Positions 1-8,305 of a stretch of DNA of 50,587 bases are shown in pieces (position 1 is the stretch's first letter; each line of letters begins with the position of its first letter). Where the stretch lies: assembly GCF_000621505.1 (NCBI RefSeq), contig NZ_KK211290.1:1-50587 (forward strand), written 5' to 3'. The notes below the pieces were generated by a model. The model saw nothing but the letters and a program-made list of their open reading frames with translations, searched no databases and was not told the DNA's origin. This DNA comes from Ruminiclostridium cellobioparum DSM 1351 = ATCC 15832 (GTDB lineage Bacteria; Bacillota; Clostridia; Acetivibrionales; DSM-1351). Both the position numbers and the translations under genes were made by a program.

Positions 1-1
1 T

Positions 2-805
2 CCACTTGTTAGAAAGGGACAATCCATCCATCAGATATATGCAACTTATGTGGATGAGCTTATGTGTAGTGAAAAAACAATTTACAACTATATTGATGCC
101 TGCCTTTTTGATGTAAGGAACATTGATCTCCCTCGTAAAGTGAAGTACCGTCCTCGCTATAAAAAGCCCGAATTCAAAGTAGATAAAGGTTGCCGGATTG
201 GACGTAACTATGAGGATTTTCAGACATTCATTGAGAAACATCCAGATATCTCTGCCGTACAGATGGATTCAGTTATTGGAAGCAGGGGTGGTAAAGTTTT
301 ATTAACTATACATTTTGTTGAAACCTCCTTTATGCTGGCTTTTTTACGGGATGCAAATACTTCTCAATCCGTTATTGATATTTTCAGTAATATCAGAAAA
401 ATCATCGGAAAGGAAAATTTCCAAAAGCTGTTTCCGGTAATTCTGACGGATAACGGGAGCGAATTTTCCAATCCAAAAGCCATTGAATATGGTCCTGACG
501 GACTTCTTCAAACGCGAATATTTTACTGTGACCCAAGCAGTCCTCACCAAAAAGGTGCTATCGAAGTAAACCACGAGTTAATTCGAAGAGTACTTCCCAA
601 AGGAACATCATTTGATTGGCTTACGCAAACGGACATCATGTTGGTAATGAATCATGTAAATTCCTACAAAAGGAAAAAGCTAAACAACCTGAGTCCCTAT
701 CAGACGTTTAGCTTTTACTATGGAGAAGATTTGCTAAAACAGTTTGGATGTTCACCAGTAGCTGCTGAAGACATCATACTGAAACCAAAACTTCTCAAAA
801 GATAA
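2..805 (+). CDS. IS30-family transposase, 5' end outside window
   Basis: DDE transposase for cut-and-paste movement of an insertion sequence. The frame is open to the left edge, so the N-terminal HTH part is missing; the first ATG in the window (50) is internal. The acidic triad is visible in the IS30 setting: D in QMDSVIG, D in LTDNGSEFS, and E in HQKGAIEVNHELIRR, followed by the usual PKGTS and NSYKRKKLNNLSPYQTF stretches. The retroviral-integrase-like core looks intact to its normal C-terminus, so this copy may be active if its 5' part is whole. Confident as to family; the exact IS cannot be named. Confidence 0.92.
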   Translation, partial: PLVRKGQSIHQIYATYVDELMCSEKTIYNYIDACLFDVRNIDLPRKVKYRPRYKKPEFKVDKGCRIGRNYEDFQTFIEKHPDISAVQMDSVIGSRGGKVLLTIHFVETSFMLAFLRDANTSQSVIDIFSNIRKIIGKENFQKLFPVILTDNGSEFSNPKAIEYGPDGLLQTRIFYCDPSSPHQKGAIEVNHELIRRVLPKGTSFDWLTQTDIMLVMNHVNSYKRKKLNNLSPYQTFSFYYGEDLLKQFGCSPVAAEDIILKPKLLKR

Positions 806-970
806 CACATAAAAAAGTTAACGCCACCAGCGAGGTAAAGTTAATAGATTACACATAAGGGGTAGATTTTCCGATTACAAAAAAATCGACCGTAAGTTCA
901 CCTCTGGTCTTTATGCACTTTTTTATGTCTAAGCAACGTCATTATAGCCAATTTTCCTAAAAATATTACA

Positions 971-1090
971 TAGAAGCTGGAATCCAATTTACAAAACGAG
1001 ATTTTCAGCTTCAAAACGGGATTTTTGATTACAAAATCAGAAACTTCTTTTCAAATTGGGATTCTCGCAATGCAAATGGGAATCTGGTAC
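971..1090. repeat. Array of six degenerate 20-bp direct repeats at the IS end
   Basis: Units begin at 971, 991, 1011, 1031, 1051 and 1071, exactly 20 bp apart. The shared core is roughly CAAAANGGGATT: CAAAACGAGATT, CAAAACGGGATT, CAAATTGGGATT and CAAATGGGAATC, while the units at 971 and 1031 are weaker. The array lies between the transposase stop and the terminator at 1133, so it is probably in the right end of the insertion sequence. A period of two helical turns fits an array of protein-binding sites on one DNA face. The precise IS end and any target duplication were not identified. Confidence 0.6.
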
Positions 1091-1132
1091 TACAATTCAC
1101 CTCCACACCTGAATTATACTCCAACTCATATC

Positions 1133-1181
1133 AAAAAACAACATTTAATTATCGTTTTTCAATAATTAAATGTTGTTTTTT
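1133..1181. terminator. Bidirectional terminator, perfect 19-bp stem
   Basis: Arms 1133-1151 and 1163-1181 are perfectly complementary around an 11-nt loop. Each arm carries a run of six A or T at its outer edge, so it can work in both directions. It would end transcripts of the HD-domain gene (minus strand) and those leaving the insertion sequence (plus strand). Confidence 0.85.
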
Positions 1182-1226
1182 AATAACCCTTCCTTAAAAC
1201 TCGATTCACAGGCTCAATCAGCAAGC

Positions 1227-1787
1227 CTACTCCACAACCTCACATTCCCTCATTGCAAAAATAGTCTGCTCAATCAGGTAATCCAGCTCCCAGCCAAGCA
1301 TTGCAGCTCCTCTCTCAATTACCTCACGGGAACAGCCTGCCGCAAAATTGGCAGTTTTGTACTTTTTCCTTACCGATTTTACCTCCAGATCCGATACACT
1401 CCTGGACGGCCTCATCAGTGCCACTGCCCCGATCAGTCCGGTCAGTTCATCAACGGCATACAACACCTTCTCCATTTCATGCTGCGGTTCAATATCCACA
1501 GTAAGCGCATAGCCATGGCTGGCAGTCGCACGGATGATTTTGGGGTCAATGCCCCTTTCCCGCATGATTTCCTGCTGCTTTATACAGTGCTGCTCAGGAT
1601 AGAGCTCAAAGTCCAGATCATGGAGCAGGCCGACTATTCCCCAGAAATCCTCCTCATTTTCATAACCTAATTTCCTTGAAAAATACCGCATTGTACTTTC
1701 AACTATCAGGGCATGTTTCAGATGAAATTCCTCCCTGTTGTACTCCGTGAGCAACTCCCACGCCTCGCTTCTTGTCAGTTGACTCAA
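1227..1787 (-). CDS. HD-domain metal-dependent phosphohydrolase-like protein
   Basis: A 186-residue protein of the HD superfamily. Metal-ligand candidates are H in FHLKHALIVE, the HD pair in GLLHDLDFE, H in TASHGYA and D in YAVDELTGLI, the usual spacing for small HD hydrolases. The substrate cannot be told from sequence. The start is TTG at 1787, with AGAGGTGAT seven bases upstream. It is a single gene ending at the 1133-1181 terminator; the next gene upstream on the same strand is the aminotransferase-like C-S lyase, about 80 bp away. Confidence 0.8.
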   Translation of the reverse strand: MSQLTRSEAWELLTEYNREEFHLKHALIVESTMRYFSRKLGYENEEDFWGIVGLLHDLDFELYPEQHCIKQQEIMRERGIDPKIIRATASHGYALTVDIEPQHEMEKVLYAVDELTGLIGAVALMRPSRSVSDLEVKSVRKKYKTANFAAGCSREVIERGAAMLGWELDYLIEQTIFAMRECEVVE

Positions 1788-1868
1788 ATTTGATCACCTC
1801 TTGATAATTAAAATTATATTAGTAGTCTGTAACATCTAAATTCATACACTGGAGCAGTATCCGGTATA

Positions 1869-3050
1869 TCACTTCCGCAGTCTGCTGACTGCCGCCTCCA
1901 ATTGTTCAAAGGCCCTCACCAGTATCTGTCTGGGGCAGGCGATATTTATCCGCTGGAAGCCCCTCCCCTCCTCACCGAACATCAAGCCGTTGTCCAGCCA
2001 GAGCCTGGCCTCATTTGCAACAAGGTCTTCCAGAGCGTTGTCCGACAGGCCCAGCTCATTGAAATCCAGCCAGATAAGGTAGGTGCCCTGGGGTTCTACA
2101 AGTTTTATTTCGGGAAGCCTTTCAGTCAAAAAGCTTCTCACAAAGGAAAGATTTCCGGCAAGATAGGTTTTGAGCTGTGAAAGCCATTCTGCTCCATATT
2201 CATAAGCAGCATGACATGCAGCCAGTCCCATTGTATTCAGCTGGCTATAACCGCTTTTCACTATCTCCTGCTCAAACCGGAATTTCATATTGGCATTTTG
2301 AATAAATATGTTTGAAACCTGAAGGCCCGCAAGATTGAAAGTTTTACTGGGTGCGGTACAGGTTATTGTCATGTTTGCGAATTCAGGCTTCAGTGCAGCA
2401 AATATCAGATGTTTATACCCCTCAAAAATGAAGTCCGCATGAATTTCATCGGATACTACCATCACACCATGTTTTAAGCATATTTCCCCCAGCCTTATCA
2501 ATTCCTCCCCGGTCCATACCCTGCCCACGGGATTGTGGGGATTACACAAAATGAATACCTTCACATTACCCGAAACTATTTTTTCCTCGAAGTCTTCAAA
2601 ATCTATTTTATAAACACCCCCGTCATAAACAAGAGGACTATTTACAAGCACTCTTTTATTGGCTAATATGGCCTCCGAAAACGGATAATAGACAGGCTGC
2701 TGGATTATGACACCGTCTCCCTTTTGGGTAAAGGCTCTGATTGCCATAGCAATGGCAAAAACAATTCCGGGAGTTTTGACCAGCCATTGGGGCCGGATAT
2801 TCCATCCAAAGTTATCGGAATACCACTTATATAATGTAGAAAAGTATTCCTCTCTTACTTCGGAATACCCAAAGATACCATGCCGGCTGATTTTAACCAG
2901 TGCATCGGTCACCTGCGGAAGTGTTTTGAAATCCATATCTGCCACCCAGAGAGGAATTGCATCTTCAGGCTTTCCCCTCTGCTTTGCAAAATCATATTTT
3001 ATTGAATTTGTATTCCTTCTGTCGATTATTTCATCAAAATCATATGTCAT
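1869..3050 (-). CDS. MalY/PatB-type PLP-dependent C-S lyase
   Basis: Fold-type I PLP enzyme of the MalY/PatB group (cystathionine beta-lyase or cysteine-S-conjugate lyase), which releases thiol, pyruvate and ammonia. Visible signatures are the N-terminal IPLWVADMDF, CNPHNPVGR, VSDEIHADF, and the Schiff-base lysine in APSKTFNLAGLQ near residue 235. Length (about 393) is normal. The frame also has an ATG at 3056, but AAGGAG is almost against it and sits seven bases before the ATG at 3050, which I take as the start. It is divergent from cysK, suggesting a role in sulfur amino-acid metabolism. Plain aminotransferase activity is less likely. Confidence 0.87.
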   Translation of the reverse strand: MTYDFDEIIDRRNTNSIKYDFAKQRGKPEDAIPLWVADMDFKTLPQVTDALVKISRHGIFGYSEVREEYFSTLYKWYSDNFGWNIRPQWLVKTPGIVFAIAMAIRAFTQKGDGVIIQQPVYYPFSEAILANKRVLVNSPLVYDGGVYKIDFEDFEEKIVSGNVKVFILCNPHNPVGRVWTGEELIRLGEICLKHGVMVVSDEIHADFIFEGYKHLIFAALKPEFANMTITCTAPSKTFNLAGLQVSNIFIQNANMKFRFEQEIVKSGYSQLNTMGLAACHAAYEYGAEWLSQLKTYLAGNLSFVRSFLTERLPEIKLVEPQGTYLIWLDFNELGLSDNALEDLVANEARLWLDNGLMFGEEGRGFQRINIACPRQILVRAFEQLEAAVSRLRK

Positions 3051-3181
3051 ATGCATTCTCCTTGTGATAGCAGCAGCGCTTATTTTAATTATGGACTTGC
3101 AAAAATATATCCAACCGCCAATTAAAATTTTTTATTATCCATTATATTACTCTGTTAAAAAAGTAAAGTCAATATCATACT

Positions 3182-3206
3182 AAACATATATTAATAATAT
3201 ATGTTT
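3182..3206. promoter_or_regulatory. AT-rich palindrome upstream of the cysK promoter
   Basis: Perfect 11-bp arms (AAACATATATT and AATATATGTTT) around three bases. It lies ten bases upstream of the cysK -35 box, in the divergent malY-like/cysK spacer. The position suits an operator; the cognate regulator is unknown. Confidence 0.4.
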
Positions 3207-3216
3207 ATATTTATTG

Positions 3217-3245
3217 TTGACATTTCATATGAGTTGTTTTATAAT
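3217..3245 (+). promoter_or_regulatory. Consensus sigma-A promoter for cysK
   Basis: TTGACA at 3217-3222, a 17-bp spacer, and TATAAT at 3240-3245: an exact consensus match. The 5' leader would be about 90 nt. ATTTCATAT (3222-3230) and ATATGAAAT (3263-3271) form a spaced inverted pair around the -10 region that might bind a regulator. Confidence 0.85.
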
Positions 3246-3341
3246 CAAATCATAGTAATTATATATGAAATATAGGAAATGTATTAAACTGTATAAAAAG
3301 AAAATATAATAAAATAATTAATTATAAAGGAGAGTATTGAT

Positions 3342-4274
3342 ATGTCCAAAATTTATAAAAGCCTCACTGATTTAATAGGTAAAACACCTTTATTGGAACT
3401 TTCGAATTATGAAAACAAGCATGACCTCAAGGCCAAAATAGTAGCCAAGCTGGAATATTTTAATCCGGCAGGAAGTGTTAAGGACAGAATAGCCAAAGCT
3501 ATGATAGATGATGCAGAAGCAAAGGGAGTATTAAAACCCGGAGCGGTAATTATTGAACCTACCAGCGGTAACACAGGAATCGGCCTTGCATCCGTTGCTG
3601 CTGCGAGAGGCTATAGAATAATTCTCACAATGCCTGAAACAATGAGTATAGAACGCAGAAACCTTTTAAAGGCCTACGGTGCCGAACTGGTGCTTACCGA
3701 AGGTGCAAAAGGAATGAAGGGTGCCATTGCCAAGGCTGAGGAACTTGCACAGGAAACACCGAACAGCTTTATCCCGGGACAGTTTGTCAACCCTGCAAAT
3801 CCGGCTGTTCATAAAGCTACAACAGGTCCTGAAATATGGGAAGATACCGACGGAAAAGTTGACATTTTTGTGGCAGGTATCGGAACCGGCGGAACTATCA
3901 GCGGTGCAGGAGAATACTTAAAGTCAAAGAACCCCGACGTAAAAGTAATAGCTGTAGAACCTGCCAGCTCTCCGGTGCTTTCAAAAGGAACTCCGGGACC
4001 GCACAAAATTCAGGGAATCGGAGCAGGTTTTGTTCCGGACACTCTCAATACTAAAATTTATGATGAAATTATAACTGTTGAAAATGATGATGCATTTGCT
4101 TCGGGCAGAGAAATATCCAAAGTTGAAGGCTTGCTGGTGGGTATTTCATCGGGTGCCGCTCTCTGGGCAGCCGTGCAGTTGGCAAAACGTCCCGAAAATG
4201 CAGGTAAGACAATTGTTGTTTTACTTCCTGACACCGGTGAAAGATATCTCTCCACTCCATTATTCTCGGAATAA
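3342..4274 (+). CDS. cysK: Cysteine synthase (O-acetylserine sulfhydrylase)
   Basis: Makes L-cysteine from O-acetyl-L-serine and sulfide with PLP. The 310 residues match CysK length. The PLP lysine is K47 in [23 protein letters not shown] binds substrate and phosphate, [13 protein letters not shown] holds cofactor phosphate, and [11 protein letters not shown] is conserved near the end. The start at 3342 has AAAGGAGAG ten bases upstream. It is a single gene with its own promoter and terminator, divergent from the C-S lyase. Cysteine from this step is also the substrate of CoaB, encoded next. Confidence 0.96.
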   Translation: MSKIYKSLTDLIGKTPLLELSNYENKHDLKAKIVAKLEYFNPAGSVKDRIAKAMIDDAEAKGVLKPGAVIIEPTSGNTGIGLASVAAARGYRIILTMPETMSIERRNLLKAYGAELVLTEGAKGMKGAIAKAEELAQETPNSFIPGQFVNPANPAVHKATTGPEIWEDTDGKVDIFVAGIGTGGTISGAGEYLKSKNPDVKVIAVEPASSPVLSKGTPGPHKIQGIGAGFVPDTLNTKIYDEIITVENDDAFASGREISKVEGLLVGISSGAALWAAVQLAKRPENAGKTIVVLLPDTGERYLSTPLFSE

Positions 4275-4287
4275 AACTATATTGTTT

Positions 4288-4338
4288 AAAAAACAGGCAG
4301 CAGCAAGACTTGATCAACTTGCTGCCGCCTGTTTTTTT
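4288..4338 (+). terminator. Rho-independent terminator after cysK
   Basis: AACAGGCAGCAGCAAG pairs with CTTGCTGCCGCCTGTT (one mismatch) around ACTTGATCAA and is followed by a T run. A preceding A run may let it work on both strands. Confidence 0.9.
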
Positions 4339-4495
4339 CTTGCCCGTTTGTTAAGAATAAGTAATAAAAGCTCCAAAAAAGTACTAAAAAGCTGAGCACT
4401 GCAAAATTTCTTATGTTAAAATATATACTAATAGTCTGTACCGTCTGAAACCTGAATTGTCCGGCGGGGAAAGTTTTCTCAGGGCCGGGCGGATG

Positions 4496-4519
4496 CTGCT
4501 ACAGACTCCAGCAGTTTTT
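4496..4519 (+). other. Short hairpin plus T run in the coaB leader
   Basis: CTGCT (4496-4500) pairs with AGCAG (4510-4514), followed by TTTTT just before the coaB ribosome site. Upstream, at about 4461-4489, CCGGC/GCCGG and GAAA/TTTC form another hairpin. The arrangement resembles an attenuator, but the 5-bp stem is weak and no known riboswitch class is recognisable. Confidence 0.25.
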
Positions 4520-4536
4520 AAAAAGGAGCGCTGACT

Positions 4537-5322
4537 TTGAATATATTAATAACAGCCGGTGGTACAAGTGAAAAAATTGATAACGTCAGGACCATAACCA
4601 ACAGCTCTACCGGAAAACTGGGCTCGGCAATAGCCCTGGCATTTGCTGAAACCTATACTCAGCCCACCGATAGGATATATTACCTTTGCGGACAAAATGC
4701 GGTTATACCCGAAGCAGACCGTATCGGTATAATCAGGATCGGAAGCGTAAATGACCTTATGGAAAAATTGACCGGGATACTGACAACCGAAAGAATTGAT
4801 GCAGTGATCCATTCCATGGCCGTCAGCGACTATACCGTTGACACACTGACCACCAAAAGCAGTATTGCCTCTTCCATAGCCGATTTTATAAGCCAAAACG
4901 GACCGTCAGCCGCCCTGGAGCCGGAGGAGCTCACTGCGCAGCTTATTGAGAAAGCCTTCTCCGGGACAGACACCCTGGGTTCTGAAAATAAAATCAGTTC
5001 CGACATAGAAGACATGGTTATTGTAATGAAAAAAACTCCAAAGGTTATCGGCATGATAAAAAAGCTTCAGCCTGCAGTTCTTCTGGTTGGTTTCAAACTG
5101 TTAAGCAATGTATCTCTGGAAACCCTGATCGATACAGGGTATAATCTTTTATTAAAGAATAACTGCGATTTGGTGCTGGCAAATGATCTGTCCGGAATAA
5201 ACGAATTAGGACACAGGGGCTTCCTGATTTCCCCCGATAAAACCTATGAAACCTTTGAAACCAAGACCCAGATCGCCAAGGGCATAGTAAAGCGCGTACA
5301 TGCAATACTAAATAATCAGTAA
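4537..5322 (+). CDS. coaB: Phosphopantothenate-cysteine ligase, stand-alone CoaB
   Basis: Second step from phosphopantothenate to CoA: nucleotide-dependent joining of cysteine to 4'-phosphopantothenate. Signatures are ILITAGGTSEKIDNVRTITN, NSSTGKLG, HSMAVSDYTV, KTPKVIGMIKK and the late LVLANDLSGI. It is a separate 261-residue ligase, not fused to the decarboxylase as in E. coli Dfp. The start is TTG at 4537, with AGGAG eight bases upstream. coaC follows 52 bp later in the same operon. Confidence 0.88.
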   Translation: MNILITAGGTSEKIDNVRTITNSSTGKLGSAIALAFAETYTQPTDRIYYLCGQNAVIPEADRIGIIRIGSVNDLMEKLTGILTTERIDAVIHSMAVSDYTVDTLTTKSSIASSIADFISQNGPSAALEPEELTAQLIEKAFSGTDTLGSENKISSDIEDMVIVMKKTPKVIGMIKKLQPAVLLVGFKLLSNVSLETLIDTGYNLLLKNNCDLVLANDLSGINELGHRGFLISPDKTYETFETKTQIAKGIVKRVHAILNNQ

Positions 5323-5374
5323 TATTTAAATCATATAAAATCAAATATAAAATGATGTAAAGGAAGCAGTTTTT

Positions 5375-5917
5375 ATGAAAAATATTATTTTAGGAGTTAC
5401 GGGCAGTGTTGCCGCCTATAAGGCAGCCGACATTGCAAACAATCTTACAAAAAAGGGCTACAACGTGGAGGTCATAATGACCGGAAGTGCCCGGGAATTT
5501 ATAACTCCCCTCACCTTTCAGTCTCTGACTAAAAACAAGGTATATTATGACATGTTTGAAGAAATCACTCCAAAGGATATCAAACATATATCCCTGGCCA
5601 GGAAGGCCGATCTATGCCTTATAGCACCCGCATCGGCAAATATCATAGGAAAGCTTGCAAACGGCATAGCCGATGATATGCTCTCAACGGTGGTCATGGC
5701 TATGAACAATGTCCCGGTATATATCTGTCCTGCAATGAATACCAATATGTACATCAACCCTATAGTTCAGCGGAATATCAAGACTCTTACGGAATTCGGA
5801 TATCATTTCATAGAACCCAGGGAATCGGTACTGGCCTGCGGAGATCTGGGCACAGGGGCCCTGGCCGATGTAGATAAAATCGTCAACACCGTGGAAGCCC
5901 ACCAATGGAGGGCATAA
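5375..5917 (+). CDS. coaC: Phosphopantothenoylcysteine decarboxylase, stand-alone CoaC
   Basis: FMN-dependent decarboxylase of the HFCD family giving 4'-phosphopantetheine. Key parts are visible: GVTGSVAAYKAAD for FMN phosphate, catalytic H71 in KHISLARKAD, PAMNTNMY at 119-126, and C155 in VLACGDLGTGAL. The 180-residue length matches monofunctional CoaC. The stop codon overlaps the ATG at 5917 of the following peptidase gene by one base. Very sure as to family, and coaB just upstream supports the role. Confidence 0.92.
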   Translation: MKNIILGVTGSVAAYKAADIANNLTKKGYNVEVIMTGSAREFITPLTFQSLTKNKVYYDMFEEITPKDIKHISLARKADLCLIAPASANIIGKLANGIADDMLSTVVMAMNNVPVYICPAMNTNMYINPIVQRNIKTLTEFGYHFIEPRESVLACGDLGTGALADVDKIVNTVEAHQWRA

Positions 5918-6891
5918 TGGAAAAAATAGATATAACCCGGCTGCAGGGCATACATATCGGACATGCCCAGAATACAGGGGCAGGGACCGGCTGTACCGTT
6001 ATCTTATGCCCCGAGGGCGCTGTCTGCGGCGTCGACGTCCGCGGCGGTTCGCCCGGCACAAGAGATACCGATGCACTGAATCCGGTCAACAATAGGAAAA
6101 GTGTTCACGGCATACTGCTGGCGGGCGGAAGTTCCTTCGGGCTTGACGCCGCCGGCGGGGTCATGCAGTTTCTGGAGGAGCGCGGCATTGGAAGGGACGT
6201 TGGTAAAACCATGATTCCCAACGTGTGTGCCGCCATACTGTTCGACTTGAAGTGCGGAGACCACAGGGTGCGTCCCGACAAGGAAATGGGGTACAGCGCC
6301 TGTGCCGACGCCTTTCTCCAGCACAGCTTCAAAAGCGGCAGCGTAGGTGCCGGAACAGGTGCGGTTCTCGGAAAGGTCAGGGGCAGCACTCATGCAATGA
6401 AGGGCGGTGTGGGAAGTGCCGCTTTCAGTTATGGAGAGCTTATGGTGGGAGCAGTTATAGCTGTAAACTGTGTGGGCGACGTATATGATTCCAGAGCGGG
6501 TAAAATAATAGCAGGTGTGCTTTCGGATGACCTGAGCAGCCTGGCTTCCTCCGAAGAACTTATGCTTCGGGAATATGACAGCCACAGGGATTTCTTCAGT
6601 GAAAATACCGTTATCGGCTGTGTTATGACAAACGCCATGTTAACCAAAGCACAGGCCACAAAGCTTGCGGCACTGGGCCAGAATGGGATCGCACGTACAG
6701 TGAGGCCCGCCCATTCCATATTTGACGGAGATACCATATTTGCCCTTTGCACCGGGCAGGTAGACGCAACTTTTGATTCGGTGGGCATTCTGGCTGCAAG
6801 AGCAGTCGAAGCGGCAATAATTGATGCTGTGGTAAGTGCCGAATCACTGCATGGTTTCATTTCCTACAGGGAGCTGAATGGAAAAATTTAG
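5917..6891 (+). CDS. P1-family (DmpA/BapA-like) aminopeptidase
   Basis: Ntn-fold peptidase related to L-aminopeptidase D-Ala-esterase DmpA. Family marks are GIHIGHAQNTGAGTGCTV, VDVRGGSPGTRDTD, LLAGGSSFGLDAA, GSVGAGTGAVLGK and, at the self-cleavage region, GVILAV-like VGAVIAVNCVGDV with downstream acidic and glycine residues. Length is normal. The frame could open at 5905, but GGAGGG at 5907-5912 sits just ahead of the ATG at 5917, which I prefer. It is translationally coupled to coaC, which suggests a beta-alanyl or pantetheine-peptide substrate, though that is only inference from position. Confidence 0.8.
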   Translation: MEKIDITRLQGIHIGHAQNTGAGTGCTVILCPEGAVCGVDVRGGSPGTRDTDALNPVNNRKSVHGILLAGGSSFGLDAAGGVMQFLEERGIGRDVGKTMIPNVCAAILFDLKCGDHRVRPDKEMGYSACADAFLQHSFKSGSVGAGTGAVLGKVRGSTHAMKGGVGSAAFSYGELMVGAVIAVNCVGDVYDSRAGKIIAGVLSDDLSSLASSEELMLREYDSHRDFFSENTVIGCVMTNAMLTKAQATKLAALGQNGIARTVRPAHSIFDGDTIFALCTGQVDATFDSVGILAARAVEAAIIDAVVSAESLHGFISYRELNGKI

Positions 6892-7001
6892 ATCTGTCTC
6901 TTGACAAGTATACTTTTTTACAGGCATATTTTGCCGGTATTTTTTTCGTTATAATATTAACAATCTTGTTACAAAGTATGGTTCAGGCATCCTTTCGGTG
7001 G

Positions 7002-7007
7002 TATAAT
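7002..7007 (+). promoter_or_regulatory. Extended -10 promoter of hydE
   Basis: TGGTATAAT (6999-7007) is a perfect extended -10 with no good -35 at the expected distance. Transcription would start near 7014 and give a leader of about 100 nt made up largely of the hairpins at 7023-7036 and 7040-7072. Confidence 0.5.
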
Positions 7008-7039
7008 GTAATTATTAAGCGTGCCGGCATGCCGGCCGG

Positions 7040-7072
7040 AATTGGTACAATATTCTGCATATTGTACCAATT
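7040..7072 (+). other. Perfect 14-bp hairpin in the hydE leader
   Basis: AATTGGTACAATAT pairs with ATATTGTACCAATT around TCTGC. No T run follows, so it is not a simple terminator. The palindrome GCCGGCATGCCGGC lies just upstream at 7023-7036. It could be an operator, a leader-RNA structure, or a remnant terminator. Confidence 0.6.
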
Positions 7073-7112
7073 GCCTGCTGTTTGAATATTCCTGAGAGGT
7101 TACGATAATTAT

Positions 7113-8150
7113 ATGAAACATTTAATTGATAAACTGTATGAAACACATCAATTGTCACAGGATGAATATATATATATTCTCAATGGCATTGATGCCTCAG
7201 CAAATGAATATCTTTTCGAAAGGGCCAGAGAAGTTACCCGCAATAATTTTGGTAACGCAATTTATACAAGGGGTTTGATTGAATTTACAAATTACTGTAA
7301 AAACAATTGCTATTATTGCGGAATAGGTTCGGGCAATACCCGCGCAGACCGGTACAGACTCACTCTGGAGGATATACTGTCCTGCTGCGGTACGGGGCAT
7401 GAGCTGGGGTTCCGTACCTTTGTGCTCCAGGGAGGTGAGGATAACCACTATTCCGATGAGGATATGGTTGATATAATCACTGCAATAAAGCAGAACTATC
7501 CTGACTGTGCCATAACCCTGTCAATCGGAGAAAAGAGCTATGACTCCTACAAGAAGTATTATGAGGCCGGAGCCGACCGCTACCTTCTCCGCCACGAAAC
7601 AGCTAACGAGGAGCATTATAAAAAGCTTCACCCGCAGAATTTATCTTTGGCCAACAGAAAACAGTGTCTGTACAATCTGAAAGAAATAGGCTTTCAGGTT
7701 GGAACAGGTTTTATGGTTGGTTCTCCTCATCAGACCACCGAAAACCTTGCCGAGGATCTGCTTTTTCTTAAGGAATTCAACCCACATATGGTAGGTATCG
7801 GCCCTTTCATACCTCACAGCGAGACCAGGTATGCCCGTGAAACTGCAGGCAGCCTTGATTTAACGCTGGTTCTGATCGGCCTGATCCGCCTGCTGCTTCC
7901 AAAAGCACTTATTCCTGCAACCACAGCGTTAGGCACTATTAATTCCCTGGGCCGTGAAAAAGGTATTCTGGCCGGTGCCAATGTCGTCATGCCAAATTTA
8001 TCGCCGGTAGCCGTACGCAAAAAATACTCCCTGTACGACAATAAGATTTGCACCGGCGAAGAGGCTGCCGAATGCAGATTCTGCCTTTCCAACAGAATGA
8101 AGAATATAGGCTACGAGCTGGTGGTGGACAGAGGCGATTACATTGGATAA
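7113..8150 (+). CDS. hydE: [FeFe]-hydrogenase H-cluster maturase HydE
   Basis: Radical-SAM enzyme that works with HydG and HydF to build the dithiolate-bridged 2Fe subcluster. The SAM cluster motif is C62-x3-C66-x2-C69 (CKNNCYYCG), followed by FVLQGGEDNHY, RYLLRHETAN, TGFMVGSPHQTTE and GIGPFIPHSETR, all typical of HydE rather than BioB. Near the C-terminus CTGEEAAECRFC has the CX7CX2C pattern that binds the second, non-essential cluster in some HydE proteins. GAGAGG lies about 14 bases before the ATG, a long spacing. hydF and hydG are not in the window. Confidence 0.93.
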   Translation: MKHLIDKLYETHQLSQDEYIYILNGIDASANEYLFERAREVTRNNFGNAIYTRGLIEFTNYCKNNCYYCGIGSGNTRADRYRLTLEDILSCCGTGHELGFRTFVLQGGEDNHYSDEDMVDIITAIKQNYPDCAITLSIGEKSYDSYKKYYEAGADRYLLRHETANEEHYKKLHPQNLSLANRKQCLYNLKEIGFQVGTGFMVGSPHQTTENLAEDLLFLKEFNPHMVGIGPFIPHSETRYARETAGSLDLTLVLIGLIRLLLPKALIPATTALGTINSLGREKGILAGANVVMPNLSPVAVRKKYSLYDNKICTGEEAAECRFCLSNRMKNIGYELVVDRGDYIG

Positions 8151-8305
8151 ACAACAGACGTGTCGCAAAACTAACATTATTTAAATACTTGTAATACATT
8201 TAATAGTGCTCCCGTACCAACATCAAAAAATGAAAAGCTTACAAAGTACGCTATTATCATTTGTCCTGTTTTCAGACAGCCCCCTGCCATTGTCACATGC
8301 TGTGC

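Noticed and set aside
1170-1670. 166-codon plus-strand frame opposite the HD-domain gene
   Set aside because: Antisense shadow; composition is not protein-like and the minus-strand frame has clear HD motifs and a ribosome site.
1823-1833. Motif TAGTCTGTAAC, also seen near 4432 and 19621
   Set aside because: Three copies of an 11-mer in 50 kb can occur by chance, and orientation and distance to genes differ.
3057-3341. SAM (S-box) riboswitch or cysteine T-box before cysK
   Set aside because: No S-box core or GGTGGNACCGCGG-type sequence is present in the leader.
8151-8305. Terminator between hydE and kdgK
   Set aside because: No stem with adjoining T run is visible in this convergent gap.
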